Part shown: positions 24,851-33,766 of the stretch, piece by piece
Position numbering within the stretch: the first letter of the stretch is position 1
Layout: every line of letters starts with the position of its first letter
Assembly (NCBI GenBank): GCA_022824315.1
Contig: JAJEAC010000018.1
Coordinates: 1-33,918, forward strand
Direction: 5' to 3'
Source: Silicimonas sp.
GTDB taxonomy: Bacteria; Pseudomonadota; Alphaproteobacteria; Rhodobacterales; Rhodobacteraceae
DNA: 33,918 nucleotides
Translations under genes and position numbers: made by a program
Notes under the pieces: model-generated
What the model was told of the DNA's origin: nothing
The model's database searches: none
What the model saw: only the letters and a program-made list of their open reading frames with translations

Positions 24851-25846
24851 CTAGTCGAACAGGCCCCCGATCTTGCCCAGAAGCCTGAACGCTCGCGCAG
24901 TTCTCGTGTCCGCCAGCGCGGCGATTTCCTTGTCGGAAAGATGATCGCACATCTCGGAAAACGTCTTGTCGAAGTTGCGCATAAAGTGCTCCGCGGCATC
25001 ACGGAAGATGGAATCCTGTTCCATTCGCCCGTCAACGAGCTCCAGGGACTGGCGATCGATGTCCCCGCCAAGTTCGGCTATCTCGTGTCCGCGCCCGCCC
25101 TTGGCGTATTTGCGCCACGTCTCCGGACGGGTGCGGCCCGCCGCCATGTCATCCATGTACAATGCATCACGGCTGAACAGCGTCAGGATGTCTTCGCTGG
25201 CGCGGATCAGGCCGCCAATTGTCTGGTCCCTGCGACCCCGCCTGTACGCGGCCATGCCTCTCATGTCCTCGGCCGTGTCAGGAAAGTTCATGGCCTGAAT
25301 GAGTTCCGCGACCGTCAGGGGCTTGCCCTCTTGCTGCTCAAGCGTCGCATGTTCCGGCTCATGCCGCCGGAAAATCGCCGGGTTCCCCGCCTCCGAATCC
25401 GCCCTGCCCTCCGCATCGAGGATCTGCGCCAGGATTGCCTCGAGGCGCTCCTGGCCGTCAGCAAGATCGCCGATCTTCCGCTGGATGCCGGGATCTGCCG
25501 GCTCCCCTCTGCCGGCTTGGCTGGCCTGGGCCTCGCGCATGGATCTCACGGCATGGATGAGCCGCTCGTTCTGCCCGCGCGAGATGCGCGCGTTCCTCAA
25601 CGTGAACGCAACGATCCAGATCATGGCCGCCGGCAACCCGGCCACCACGGCAAGAACGACATGGAGGAGCGGGACCTGAAGGATGCTTTGGAGTGATTCC
25701 GCAGACCAGAACAGAACGGAACACAGCACGATCCAGAAGACCGTGGCCAGGATGCCGATCATGTTCTCGATGCCGAGCCAAGGTTCTGGCAAGATGCCTG
25801 GATGGCGCTCAGGGGCATTCGCAGGCTGAATCGGCGCGTCAGGCAT
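24851..25846 (-). CDS. Uncharacterised membrane protein with helical cytoplasmic part
   Basis: 331 residues; I do not recognise a named domain. After a Pro-rich N-terminus there are two membrane segments (about 30-51 and 59-83). A polar helical region (about 85-150) with many Arg/Glu follows, then a mostly helical C-terminal half with the distinctive stretches FPDTAEDMRGMAAYRRGRRD and DKTFSEMCDHLSDKEIAALA. No enzyme motif is visible. It starts four bases after the greA stop, so it is almost certainly co-transcribed with greA. Confidence 0.75.
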   Translation of the reverse strand: MPDAPIQPANAPERHPGILPEPWLGIENMIGILATVFWIVLCSVLFWSAESLQSILQVPLLHVVLAVVAGLPAAMIWIVAFTLRNARISRGQNERLIHAVRSMREAQASQAGRGEPADPGIQRKIGDLADGQERLEAILAQILDAEGRADSEAGNPAIFRRHEPEHATLEQQEGKPLTVAELIQAMNFPDTAEDMRGMAAYRRGRRDQTIGGLIRASEDILTLFSRDALYMDDMAAGRTRPETWRKYAKGGRGHEIAELGGDIDRQSLELVDGRMEQDSIFRDAAEHFMRNFDKTFSEMCDHLSDKEIAALADTRTARAFRLLGKIGGLFD

Positions 25847-25850
25847 TGGC

Positions 25851-26321
25851 TCAGACGAACTCGATCTTGAGAATTTCGTAGCCCTTCGTGCCGCCCGGCG
25901 TGTTCACTTCGACGCTGTCGCCCTCGTCCTTGCCAATGAGGGCGCGTGCAAGCGGCGACCTGAGATTGAGGCGACCCCTTTCGATATCGGCCTCCGGCTC
26001 GCCGACGATCTGGTAGGATCTTTCCTCCTCCGCGTCCTCGTCGAACAGCATCACCGTTGCCCCGAACTTCACCGAGCCCGAGAGCGAGGCCGGATCGATC
26101 ACATCCGCCAGTGACAAGACCGCTTCAAGTTCCTTCACCCTGCCCTCGATGAAGCTCTGCCGCTCGCGGGCCGCATGGTATTCCGCGTTCTCGCTCAGGT
26201 CGCCGTGCTCGCGCGCTTCGGCGATCGCGCGGATGACCTTCGGACGTTCGACGCTCTTCAGCCGCTTCAATTCGTCGTTCAGCGTGACGTGTCCCGCGCG
26301 GGTCAGCGGTATCTTGTCCAT
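25851..26321 (-). CDS. greA: Transcription elongation factor GreA
   Basis: Rescues backtracked RNA polymerase by stimulating transcript cleavage. It has 156 residues. The coiled-coil tip carries Asp41 and Glu44 in [13 protein letters not shown], the residues that coordinate the catalytic metal. The C-terminal domain contains [23 protein letters not shown] 26321 matches the family start [14 protein letters not shown] 26330 is three codons further upstream. It is divergent from the ETF-QO gene (154 bases apart) and is followed after four bases by the membrane-protein gene. Confidence 0.96.
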   Translation of the reverse strand: MDKIPLTRAGHVTLNDELKRLKSVERPKVIRAIAEAREHGDLSENAEYHAARERQSFIEGRVKELEAVLSLADVIDPASLSGSVKFGATVMLFDEDAEEERSYQIVGEPEADIERGRLNLRSPLARALIGKDEGDSVEVNTPGGTKGYEILKIEFV

Positions 26322-26475
26322 GGCGCCCACGTTTGCTTGTTTCGCCTGCCCGTTCTAGCAAACCGGAGGCCCCGGGTCGAGCGGATGTCCCTGCATGGGT
26401 TGAATCAGGGCACCCGATTGACCACGGGGCGGGGGACCAATAGGCATGGCTGCACCAAACCCGGGGAAAAGAACC

Positions 26476-28128
26476 ATGTCCGTGATCGAACGCGAGAGCA
26501 TGCAATACGATGTCGTGATCGTGGGTGCTGGCCCGGCCGGCCTGTCTGCCGCAATTCGGCTCAAGCAGCTGGATGAGAGCCTGGAAATCGTCGTCCTGGA
26601 AAAGGGATCCGAGGTCGGCGCACACATCCTTTCGGGCGCCGTCCTGGATCCGAGCGGGCTGACCCGGCTGATTCCAGACTGGAAGGAAAGGGGCGCACCG
26701 ATCAGCGTCGCCGTGAAAAAGGACAGGTTCTGGCTGCTTGGCGAGGCCGGGAAGATCCGGGTGCCCAATTTCGTGATGCCGCCGCTGATGAGCAACCACG
26801 GCAACTACATCGTGTCGATGGGGAACGTGTGCCGCTGGTTGGCCAGCGAGGCCGAGGCCCTGGGGGTCGAGATCTTTCCCGGCATGGCGTGCTCCGAACT
26901 GGTGATCGGCGATGCCGGCGAGGTCAAGGGCGTGGTGGCCGGCGAGTTCGGAAGAAACCCCGACGGCACACTGTCCAAAAACCATGAGCCTGGCATTGAA
27001 CTGCACGGCAAGTACGTCTTCCTGTCGGAAGGCGTTCGCGGGTCGCTTTCCAAGCAGGTGATCGCAAGATACTCCCTCGACGCCCGTTCGGACGTGCCCA
27101 AGTTCGGGATCGGCATGAAGGAAATCTGGGAGGTGCCCCCCGAGGCGCATGACGAGGGCCTGGTGCTGCACACGCTCGGCTGGCCCCTGGGATTCCGGCA
27201 ATCGGGCGGATCCTTCATGTACCACCTCGACGGCAACCAGGTCTATGTCGGCTACATCGTCGACCTGAACTACAGGAATCCCCACCTGTTCCCCTACATG
27301 GAGTTCCAGCGTTTCAAGCACCATCCCGAAATCGCACGGGTGCTCAGGGGCGGGAAGCGCGTGGCCTATGGCGCCCGCGCCGTGACCAAAGGGGGCTTTC
27401 AGTCGATCCCGCAATCGGCCTTCCCGGGCGGCGCCCTTCTGGGCTGCTCCAGCGGGCTGGTGAACCTGCCCCGCATCAAGGGCAATCACAACGCCATGCT
27501 GTCAGGCATCGCCGCGGCCGAGGCCGCGCATGCCGCCATCACGGCCGGCCGCAGCGGCGACGTTCTGGACTCGTATGATGCGGAGCTCCGCGCAGGACCC
27601 GTTGGCAAGGACCTGAAGAAAGTGCGCAACGTGGCGCCGCTGAACGCCAGGTACGGTCCGCTCGGCGGCCTGGCTCTCGGCGGCTTCGACATGTGGTTTC
27701 AGACCATCTTCGGGGGCTTCAGCCTGTTCGGAACCCTCAAGCACGGCAAGACGGACGCGGATTCGACCGAGGACGCCTCGCGGCATGCGCCCATCGCGTA
27801 CCCCAGGCCGGACGGCGTTCTGAGCTTCGACCGGCTGACCAGCGTGAGCTACTCCTTCACCAATCACGAGGAAAGCCAGCCTGCGCATCTCGTGCTGTCC
27901 GACCCGGACGTTCCCGTGCAGGTCAACTGGCCGAGGTTTGCCGGGCCATCGGCGCGGTACTGTCCTGCCGGCGTCTACGAATTCGTGGGCGACGGAGAAG
28001 ACCGACGGTTCCAGATCAACTTTCAGAACTGCGTCCACTGCAAGACCTGCGACATCAAGGATCCGAGCCAGAACATCACCTGGACGACGCCTCAAGGCGG
28101 TGGCGGCCCGAACTATCCGAACATGTAG
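26476..28128 (+). CDS. Electron transfer flavoprotein-ubiquinone oxidoreductase
   Basis: Passes electrons from ETF, reduced by acyl-CoA and other dehydrogenases, to ubiquinone at the inner membrane. It has 550 residues. The FAD-binding GAGPAG is at 17-22. The body includes GAHILSGAVLDPSGL, and the C-terminal iron-sulfur cluster ligands are Cys496, Cys519, Cys522 and Cys525 (NCVHCKTCDIKDP). The end, GGGGPNYPNM, is typical. ATG 26476 was preferred over ATG 26446 because the family begins near here and GGGGAAAAG lies upstream. The TPR protein and ispE follow, an order common in Rhodobacterales. Confidence 0.96.
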   Translation: MSVIERESMQYDVVIVGAGPAGLSAAIRLKQLDESLEIVVLEKGSEVGAHILSGAVLDPSGLTRLIPDWKERGAPISVAVKKDRFWLLGEAGKIRVPNFVMPPLMSNHGNYIVSMGNVCRWLASEAEALGVEIFPGMACSELVIGDAGEVKGVVAGEFGRNPDGTLSKNHEPGIELHGKYVFLSEGVRGSLSKQVIARYSLDARSDVPKFGIGMKEIWEVPPEAHDEGLVLHTLGWPLGFRQSGGSFMYHLDGNQVYVGYIVDLNYRNPHLFPYMEFQRFKHHPEIARVLRGGKRVAYGARAVTKGGFQSIPQSAFPGGALLGCSSGLVNLPRIKGNHNAMLSGIAAAEAAHAAITAGRSGDVLDSYDAELRAGPVGKDLKKVRNVAPLNARYGPLGGLALGGFDMWFQTIFGGFSLFGTLKHGKTDADSTEDASRHAPIAYPRPDGVLSFDRLTSVSYSFTNHEESQPAHLVLSDPDVPVQVNWPRFAGPSARYCPAGVYEFVGDGEDRRFQINFQNCVHCKTCDIKDPSQNITWTTPQGGGGPNYPNM

Positions 28129-28152
28129 CGGAAGGGCTTGCGAAACGCTCCA

Positions 28153-28167
28153 CCCCCAATCCGGGGG
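28153..28167 (+). terminator. Small GC hairpin after the ETF-QO gene
   Basis: CCCCC (28153-28157) and GGGGG (28163-28167) enclose a five-base loop, 24 bases after the ETF-QO stop. No T-run follows. It is a weak candidate for termination or for processing before the TPR gene. Confidence 0.25.
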
Positions 28168-28271
28168 GCGTGACCCGCGGGCGTGCACGCCTTCCCGTTG
28201 TCGATGAGGCACGGGATTGCGAAGTCGCCTGCCTCACCTTAGGCTGCACAACGCAAATTCAGGAATCAGCA

Positions 28272-29993
28272 ATGCGTCACGCCCTCTTGACTCCGTTCCT
28301 TCTGCTGTCTTTCGGCGCATGGCCTGCACTGGCCGAAGTGGCAGGCGATGCAGGAAGCTACCTTGCAGGCCGGTCGGCCTTCAAGGCAAACGACTACGGC
28401 GCGGCCGCCGAGCATTTCTCCGAAGCCTTGGTCAGCGACCCGGCCAATCTTGCGCTTCTCGAAAGCACGGGGGCCGCGTTCGTGAGCCTTGGCGATCTCG
28501 AGAGTGCCGCACAGGTGCTGGAACGCATTATCGCAGCCGGCGAGAGCAGCCAGGTTGCAAGCCTGGTCCTTTTCGGAAAGGCCGCGCAAGACGAGGATTG
28601 GACAGGTCTGCTCAGTGCCCTGGACACCGGTCTCTCCGTCGGGCCGCTGTTTGACAGCCTGACCAAGCCGTGGGCCAACTTTGGCGCGGGCCGCATGGCG
28701 GAAGCGCTTGAAGCCTTTGACGAAGTGGCGGAGACAGAGGACGAGTCCACCCGCATCTTCGGTCTCTATCACAAGGCGCTCGCTCTCGCTTCCGCCGGCG
28801 ACTTCGAGGGGGCGGCGCACATTCTGTCGGGCGACGCCGGCGTGGTGCTCCGCCTTCCGCGGCGCGGGGTCGTGGCATACGCGGAAGTTCTCAGCCAGCT
28901 TGAGCGCAACGACGATGCATTGGACCTGATCGCGCAAAGTCAGAATTCCGCGATGGCCGATCCTTCCCTTGAGGAGGTGCGTGGCCGTCTCGAAGCCGGC
29001 GAGACCATTCCGTTCAACTCCGTTCGAAACGCCAGGGACGGGCTGGCGGAGGTATACCATTCCATCGCCAGCGCCCTGCGTCAGGAGCCGCAGAGGAGCT
29101 ACACGCTTCTCTATGCCAGGATGGCCGCAGCGCTCCGCCCCGACCACATCGACGCCTTGCTGCTGACGGCGGAATTGCTGGAGCAGCTGGACCAGCACGA
29201 TCTCGCGACCGCGGTCTACGACAAGGTGCCTCCAGACCACCCGGAGTTCCACGCCGCCGAAATGGGACGGGCCGAAGCGCTCCGCCAGTCCGGTCAAGAG
29301 GATGCGGCCATCGAGGTGCTGCAGCAATTGACCGAAAGCCACGGCCACCTGTTGCAGGTCCATGTCGCGCTCGCCGACCTGCTCCGCGAACTTGAGAGGT
29401 ACGAGGACGCAAAGGCACCTTACGATGACGCCCTGTCGATGATCAGCGAACCGGTGGAGCAACACTGGATCATCTACTTCACCAGGGGCATTGCCCACGA
29501 GCGTACCGGCCAATGGGATCTGGCCGAGGCGGACTTCCGAAAGGCGCTCGAGCTCAAGCCGGACCAGCCGACGGTCCTGAACTACCTCGGCTATTCGCTG
29601 CTGGAACTGCAGACGGACATGGAAGAGGCGCTTGCCTTGATTGAACGGGCGGTCGAGCAACGCCCGGATGCCGGGCATATCATCGACTCGCTCGGATGGG
29701 GTCTCTATCGCCTCGGCCGATACGCTGAAGCCGTCCCGCACATGGAAAACGCAGCCGAGCGGTTGCCAACCGATCCAATCGTCAATGATCATCTCGGCGA
29801 CGTGTACTGGGCTGTCGGACGGTATCGTGAAGCCGAGTTCCAGTGGCATCGAGCGCTGTCGTTCATAACCGACGAAACGGACCCAAGCGACGTCGATCCG
29901 GACCGTATCCGCCGCAAGCTCGAAATCGGCCTCGACGCCGTTCTGGCTGAAGACGGCGCTCCCCCGCTGAACGTGGCGAATGACGGCGGTTGA
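28272..29993 (+). CDS. Exported tetratricopeptide-repeat protein
   Basis: 573 residues. A signal peptide (MRHALLTPFLLLSFGAWPALA) is followed by at least six TPR-like units. Clear examples are AFKANDYGAAAEHFSEALV near the N-terminus, WDLAEADFRKALELKPDQP, and GRYAEAVPHMENAAERLPTD near the C-terminus. TPR arrays bind other proteins; this one probably acts in the periplasm or at the outer membrane. ATG 28272 was chosen for the signal peptide. The coding region overlaps ispE by 14 bases, so the two are co-transcribed. The specific partner is unknown. Confidence 0.85.
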   Translation: MRHALLTPFLLLSFGAWPALAEVAGDAGSYLAGRSAFKANDYGAAAEHFSEALVSDPANLALLESTGAAFVSLGDLESAAQVLERIIAAGESSQVASLVLFGKAAQDEDWTGLLSALDTGLSVGPLFDSLTKPWANFGAGRMAEALEAFDEVAETEDESTRIFGLYHKALALASAGDFEGAAHILSGDAGVVLRLPRRGVVAYAEVLSQLERNDDALDLIAQSQNSAMADPSLEEVRGRLEAGETIPFNSVRNARDGLAEVYHSIASALRQEPQRSYTLLYARMAAALRPDHIDALLLTAELLEQLDQHDLATAVYDKVPPDHPEFHAAEMGRAEALRQSGQEDAAIEVLQQLTESHGHLLQVHVALADLLRELERYEDAKAPYDDALSMISEPVEQHWIIYFTRGIAHERTGQWDLAEADFRKALELKPDQPTVLNYLGYSLLELQTDMEEALALIERAVEQRPDAGHIIDSLGWGLYRLGRYAEAVPHMENAAERLPTDPIVNDHLGDVYWAVGRYREAEFQWHRALSFITDETDPSDVDPDRIRRKLEIGLDAVLAEDGAPPLNVANDGG

Positions 29994-30855
29994 GGTTGCC
30001 GCCCCGGCCAAGGTCAACCTGACGCTCCACGTTACCGGCCGGCGGGGGGACGGCTATCACCTGATCGATTCACTGGTGGCATTCGCTCCGGTCCACGACC
30101 GCCTGGTCATCGGGAGCGGGCCCTCGCTGGAACTGGCGGTGACGGGCCCGGAATCGGCGATGGTTCCGACCGGCACGCAGAACCTTGCCGTGAAGGCGGC
30201 CGCCCTCGTGCACGGCAGCACGGGTTCATCCCTGCTGCTTGAAAAGCGCCTGCCGGTTGCGGCAGGTGTCGGAGGAGGGTCCGCGGACGCGGCTGCCGTG
30301 CTCAGGGGGCTTGCGGCACGGGACGAAGCGCTGCCTGCCATTGCGCGGAACGCCCTCGCACTTGGCGCAGACGTCCCAATGTGTCTTGCGTGCAGGCCCT
30401 GCCGCGTCGGCGGAATCGGCGAGGAGATCACGTTCGTCGACCTGCCGTCGCTTCCTGCCGTCCTGGTCAACCCGCGAACGCCCGTATCGACAGCCAGGGT
30501 CTTCGCCAGGCTGGAACGACGGGACAACGGACACATGCCCGGCAGCCTGCCGCCGGCCCGGGACGTGCCGGGCGTCATTGAATGGCTGTCGGAACAGCGC
30601 AACGACCTGGAACCGGCCGCCTTGGAAGAGGCGCCGGTGATTGCCGACGTGCTCGCGGTGCTGCGCACGAGCCCGGGATGCGGACTGGCCCGCGTGTCGG
30701 GATCGGGCGCCACATGCTTCGGGCTCTTTGATGATGAACGGCTTGCGCGCGCGGCCGGCATCCGGATTGCAGCGCTCCACCCCGAATGGTGGCTCGCGAC
30801 CGGCAAGCTCGGCGATCAGTCCCAACTGGCCTCGCCACGTGCCTGCCCGGGTTGA
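29980..30855 (+). CDS. ispE: 4-diphosphocytidyl-2-C-methyl-D-erythritol kinase
   Basis: GHMP kinase of the non-mevalonate isoprenoid pathway; phosphorylates CDP-methylerythritol. It has 291 residues. Lys11 lies in APAKVNLTLHV, the ATP loop is PVAAGVGGGSADAA, the catalytic Asp131 is in LGADVPMC, and the third motif is VSGSGATCFGL. It overlaps the TPR gene by 14 bases. It converges with the polyprenyl diphosphate synthase gene 21 bases downstream, another isoprenoid enzyme that uses the products of this pathway. Confidence 0.95.
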   Translation: MTAVEVAAPAKVNLTLHVTGRRGDGYHLIDSLVAFAPVHDRLVIGSGPSLELAVTGPESAMVPTGTQNLAVKAAALVHGSTGSSLLLEKRLPVAAGVGGGSADAAAVLRGLAARDEALPAIARNALALGADVPMCLACRPCRVGGIGEEITFVDLPSLPAVLVNPRTPVSTARVFARLERRDNGHMPGSLPPARDVPGVIEWLSEQRNDLEPAALEEAPVIADVLAVLRTSPGCGLARVSGSGATCFGLFDDERLARAAGIRIAALHPEWWLATGKLGDQSQLASPRACPG

Positions 30856-30876
30856 CGCTCCCGATCTTCCGGTGTT

Positions 30877-31881
30877 TCAGACGAGGCGAACGACGACGTA
30901 TTCCGTGAGGTCGTTCAGCATGTCGCGCAATTCGTGGTCAGGCAGGAGTTCCAAGGCCCCCTTCGCCCTTGCCGACCATTCAATCGCCTGGTCCCGCGCC
31001 GCGGCCGCCGCGCCATGCCGGGCGATCAGTTCCAGCGCCTGATCCAGGTCGCCGTCCTTCTGTTCGCCCCTCTCGATCGTGCGTTGCCAGAAGGCGCGCT
31101 CCTCGACACTTGCATTTGCGACCGCCTTGATCACCGGCAGCGTCAACTTCCGCTCTCGGAAGTCGTTGCCCGGTTCCTTTCCGGTGGAGTCCGCATCGCC
31201 AAAGTAGTCAAGCAGGTCATCCGCGATCTGGAACGCGATGCCAAATGCGTCCCCGAACTCCCGAAGGGCTTGCACCTGTCGTTCGTTCGCGCCGGCAACA
31301 ATGCCGCCGACTTCCGCGGCGGCGGCAAAGAGTGCCGCCGTCTTCCCGCGGAGAATGCGCAGGTGCATCTCTTCCGACGTCTCCAGGCTGGCCGCCGCCG
31401 ACAGCTGAAGAACCTCGCTCTCGGCAAGAATTGCGGCAGCTTGAGACAGGACGCCAAGCACCGGCAAGGAACCGGTCTCAACCATCAACTGGAACGATCT
31501 CGCGAACAGGTAGTCGCCGACGAGAACCGAAGACTTGTTGTCCCAAAGCAGGTTTGCGGACGGGCGTCCGCGCCGCTGTCGGCTTTCGTCCACGACATCG
31601 TCATGGAGAAGGGTCGCCGTGTGAATGAACTCCACCGTCGCGGCCAACCGGTGATGGTCCTCGCCCCGATAGCCAAATAGCCGTGCGACCGCGAGGGTCA
31701 GCATCGGGCGCACGCGCTTGCCGCCCGCTTCCACAAGATGCGTGGCAATCTCCGGGATGAGCGGCGCGTTCCTTGATTGCATCCGCTCCTGGATCAATCG
31801 GTCCATGGCAGCAAGATCATCTTGCAGCGCTTCCGCAAGCAGATGGTACGGTTTTGCCAAGACGTAGGTATCCAGACTCAT
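30877..31881 (-). CDS. ispB: Long-chain polyprenyl diphosphate synthase (quinone side chain)
   Basis: Adds isopentenyl units to make the octa- or decaprenyl tail of ubiquinone. It has 334 residues. The first Asp-rich motif is DDVVD (94-98) in LLHDDVVDESRQRRG, and the second is DDLLD (221-225) in FQIADDLLDYFGD. GGKRVRPML near residue 53 binds isopentenyl diphosphate. Chain length cannot be decided from sequence by eye; ubiquinone-10 is usual in this group. ATG 31881 gives the family start; a longer frame from 31932 would leave little room for a shared promoter with the divergent DUF2007 gene. Confidence 0.92.
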   Translation of the reverse strand: MSLDTYVLAKPYHLLAEALQDDLAAMDRLIQERMQSRNAPLIPEIATHLVEAGGKRVRPMLTLAVARLFGYRGEDHHRLAATVEFIHTATLLHDDVVDESRQRRGRPSANLLWDNKSSVLVGDYLFARSFQLMVETGSLPVLGVLSQAAAILAESEVLQLSAAASLETSEEMHLRILRGKTAALFAAAAEVGGIVAGANERQVQALREFGDAFGIAFQIADDLLDYFGDADSTGKEPGNDFRERKLTLPVIKAVANASVEERAFWQRTIERGEQKDGDLDQALELIARHGAAAAARDQAIEWSARAKGALELLPDHELRDMLNDLTEYVVVRLV

Positions 31882-31900
31882 CACACACCCGTCAGAGGGG

Positions 31901-31929
31901 TCGACAAACAACCGGGTCTGCCATTTATT
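31901..31929 (+). promoter_or_regulatory. Possible promoter of the DUF2007-methyltransferase pair
   Basis: TCGACA (31901-31906) and TTTATT (31924-31929) are 17 bases apart, matching five and four of six sigma-70 bases. The -10 box is only six bases before the ATG at 31936, so a transcript from it would be leaderless or nearly so. This is a pattern match only. Confidence 0.35.
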
Positions 31930-31935
31930 CATTTC

Positions 31936-32151
31936 ATGAGAGAGCTAATGCGCACGAACGACCCCACGTTGATCGCTTTCGCGACTGCCCTCCTTGAGGG
32001 CGAGGATATAGACTGCTTTCAGATGGACGTCCACATGAGTGTACTGGAAGGCTCGATCGGGGTCCTGCCACGTCGCCTGATGGTTCAAGACAAGGATTAT
32101 TTCATTGCCAGCAGGGTATTGAAAGACAACGACCTGCCCGTCGCTACATGA
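31936..32151 (+). CDS. DUF2007 small protein
   Basis: 71 residues, MRELMRTNDPTLIAFATALL followed by a short beta-rich part, VHMSVLEGSIGVLPRRLMV. This matches the DUF2007 family (putative signal-transducing, ferredoxin-like fold), for which no activity is established. ATG 31936 fits the family start; ATG 31948 is an alternative. The stop overlaps the methyltransferase start as ATGA, so the two are translated together, a pairing found in many alphaproteobacteria. Confidence 0.82.
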   Translation: MRELMRTNDPTLIAFATALLEGEDIDCFQMDVHMSVLEGSIGVLPRRLMVQDKDYFIASRVLKDNDLPVAT

Positions 32152-32900
32152 GTAAAATTGTCGCGGACGCCTTCCTGGGGGGCCGCCTGAGAATTCGCCA
32201 GCCCGCGAAAGGTTACCGTGCCGGGTCCGACCCGGTGTTTCTGGCGGCGTCCGTACCCGCGTCGCCCGGCGACTCGGTTCTCGAGCTCGGCACGGGTGCC
32301 GGAACCGCGCTGCTCTGCCTGATGGTGCGGGTGCCGGATCTGGCCGTGACGGGCATCGACCGCAATCCTGGCCATGTCGGACTGGCCCGCGAAAACCTCG
32401 GTCTCAACCGTTTGACCGGCACGATCATCGAGGCCGACCTCGCGTGCCTGCCCAAGAGCGTCACCTCCCGGCGCTTCGACCACGTGATGTTCAATCCGCC
32501 GTATTTCGATCGAAGGACCGGGAGCTCGTCCCCGGAAGCGGAGCGCGAGGCCAGTCGAGGCGTGGAGACGGGAATGGAAGCCTGGATTGACGCGGGACTG
32601 CGCCGGACAAAGCCGGGCGGCACCCTGACGTTCATCCAGCGAATCGAACACTTGCCGCGCATGCTCGCGGACGTCGGCACACGTCTGGGGAGCATCCGCA
32701 TCCTTCCAATGCAGCCGAGACGCTCCCGCCCGGCGAAGCTCTTCATCCTGCAGGGCCGGAAAGGCACGAAGGGCGCGTTTCGCCTGCGGCCACCGATCAT
32801 CCTGCACGAAGGCGACCGTCATCTTTCGGACGGCGGCGACTACACCGAGGCGGCAAACGCAATCCTTCGCGACGCCGCCGCACTGACCCTCGACGGATGA
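32148..32900 (+). CDS. SAM-dependent N6-adenine methyltransferase, TrmN6/YfiC-like
   Basis: 250 residues. The SAM-binding motif is VLELGTGAGT (44-53), the acidic motif is TGIDRNPGHVGLA, and the catalytic NPPY is at 116-119 (MFNPPYF). This pattern fits the tRNA1(Val) adenine-37 N6 methyltransferase group. The opening FLGGRLRIRQPAKGYRAGSD is typical of the group. The exact RNA substrate is inferred from family. It overlaps the DUF2007 gene by four bases. Confidence 0.87.
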   Translation: MSKIVADAFLGGRLRIRQPAKGYRAGSDPVFLAASVPASPGDSVLELGTGAGTALLCLMVRVPDLAVTGIDRNPGHVGLARENLGLNRLTGTIIEADLACLPKSVTSRRFDHVMFNPPYFDRRTGSSSPEAEREASRGVETGMEAWIDAGLRRTKPGGTLTFIQRIEHLPRMLADVGTRLGSIRILPMQPRRSRPAKLFILQGRKGTKGAFRLRPPIILHEGDRHLSDGGDYTEAANAILRDAAALTLDG

Positions 32901-32910
32901 TCGGGCGGGA

Positions 32911-32936
32911 CGCCGCGGGATCATCGCCCGGCGGCG
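32911..32936 (+). terminator. Strong hairpin after the methyltransferase gene
   Basis: CGCCGCGGG (32911-32919) pairs with CCC (32927-32929) and GCGGCG (32931-32936), with one bulged G at 32930, ten bases after the stop. No T-run follows. It is a plausible transcript end or 3' stabiliser. Confidence 0.4.
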
Positions 32937-33186
32937 ATCGCAGGATTCTCGTCGGCCGGAATCCGGGTGCTTGCCCAGGTCCGGGACTGTCCGCCAGTCG
33001 AGTCGAAAGCGGGCGCGGGGAGGGCGACAAAGATCGCCGACAGGGTCAGGTGCCCGGATCGAGTCCGGCCGGATGCAACCCTGGGTGGGATTCAAGCCCC
33101 TAATATGACATTTTTTTGACCATCACGGCGTGACACGAATCGCATTTCGTGCTCGACTGGCATTACCGAAACAGAAGGGGAAGCAA

Positions 33187-33363
33187 ATGAACTTGAGTTC
33201 GCATCTTCAGGAACTCCGCAAGAAACACCAGGATCTCTCAATCGAAGTCGAGACGGCGCAGCGCAGCCCGGCATTCGACGACCTGGCGATCACCGCGCTC
33301 AAGAAGCAAAAGCTGAAGATCAAAGAGGAAATCGAGCGGCTCAGGCACCAGGAACAGGCATAG
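33187..33363 (+). CDS. YdcH/DUF465 family small protein
   Basis: 58 residues, MNLSSHLQELRKKHQDLSIE followed by a second helix with ITALKKQKLKIKEEIERLRH. This is the short helical hairpin typical of YdcH/DUF465. The function is not established. ATG 33187 is preceded by GAAGGGGAAG. The 286 bases upstream hold the methyltransferase hairpin and a T7 run before GACC (33111-33121) that may belong to a promoter. Confidence 0.85.
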   Translation: MNLSSHLQELRKKHQDLSIEVETAQRSPAFDDLAITALKKQKLKIKEEIERLRHQEQA

Positions 33364-33766
33364 ACGCCGACGCGCTCCGGAACCCGGGGCAACCTGCCGG
33401 CGCTTGCAGAAGCCGGCCTGTTCCGTCTGCCACTTTGCCGGTCGGGCCAAGACGGCAAGATGCAATTCGGACATGGTGACGAGCGGCACAGCACGCCCTC
33501 AAGGGAATTTCCCGTGATCTCGCATGTTTGGGGGCTTATTTGCTTAACTTGACAGCCCGTCAGGCCTCCTCCTCCGGCACGGCACGCTCGAACGAGACGC
33601 CCGCGCGAATGATGCCGGCGGGAGCGGGGAACATGTGCGGCAAGATCTCTCATGATGGAGAATGAAAAGGGAACTTCGTGCTTGGCAGGAAGGTCAATTG
33701 TGGTCACGGTGCATTGCGAGGCGCTTTCGACGCCCTCGCCCAAGCCCAAGCCGGAGGAACGACCGC
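33364..33766. other. 403-base gap before the transposon protein
   Basis: No gene is supported. GCCGGC (33396-33401) and GCCGGC (33412-33417) form a six-pair hairpin with a ten-base loop just after the YdcH-like gene, possibly its terminator. TTGACA occurs at 33549-33554 but without a -10 box. The left end of the element carrying the TnpB-like gene may lie here, but I cannot place it. Confidence 0.45.

Noticed and set aside
33549..33578. TTGACA as a promoter for the TnpB-like gene
   Set aside because: No acceptable -10 box at 16 to 18 bases downstream.
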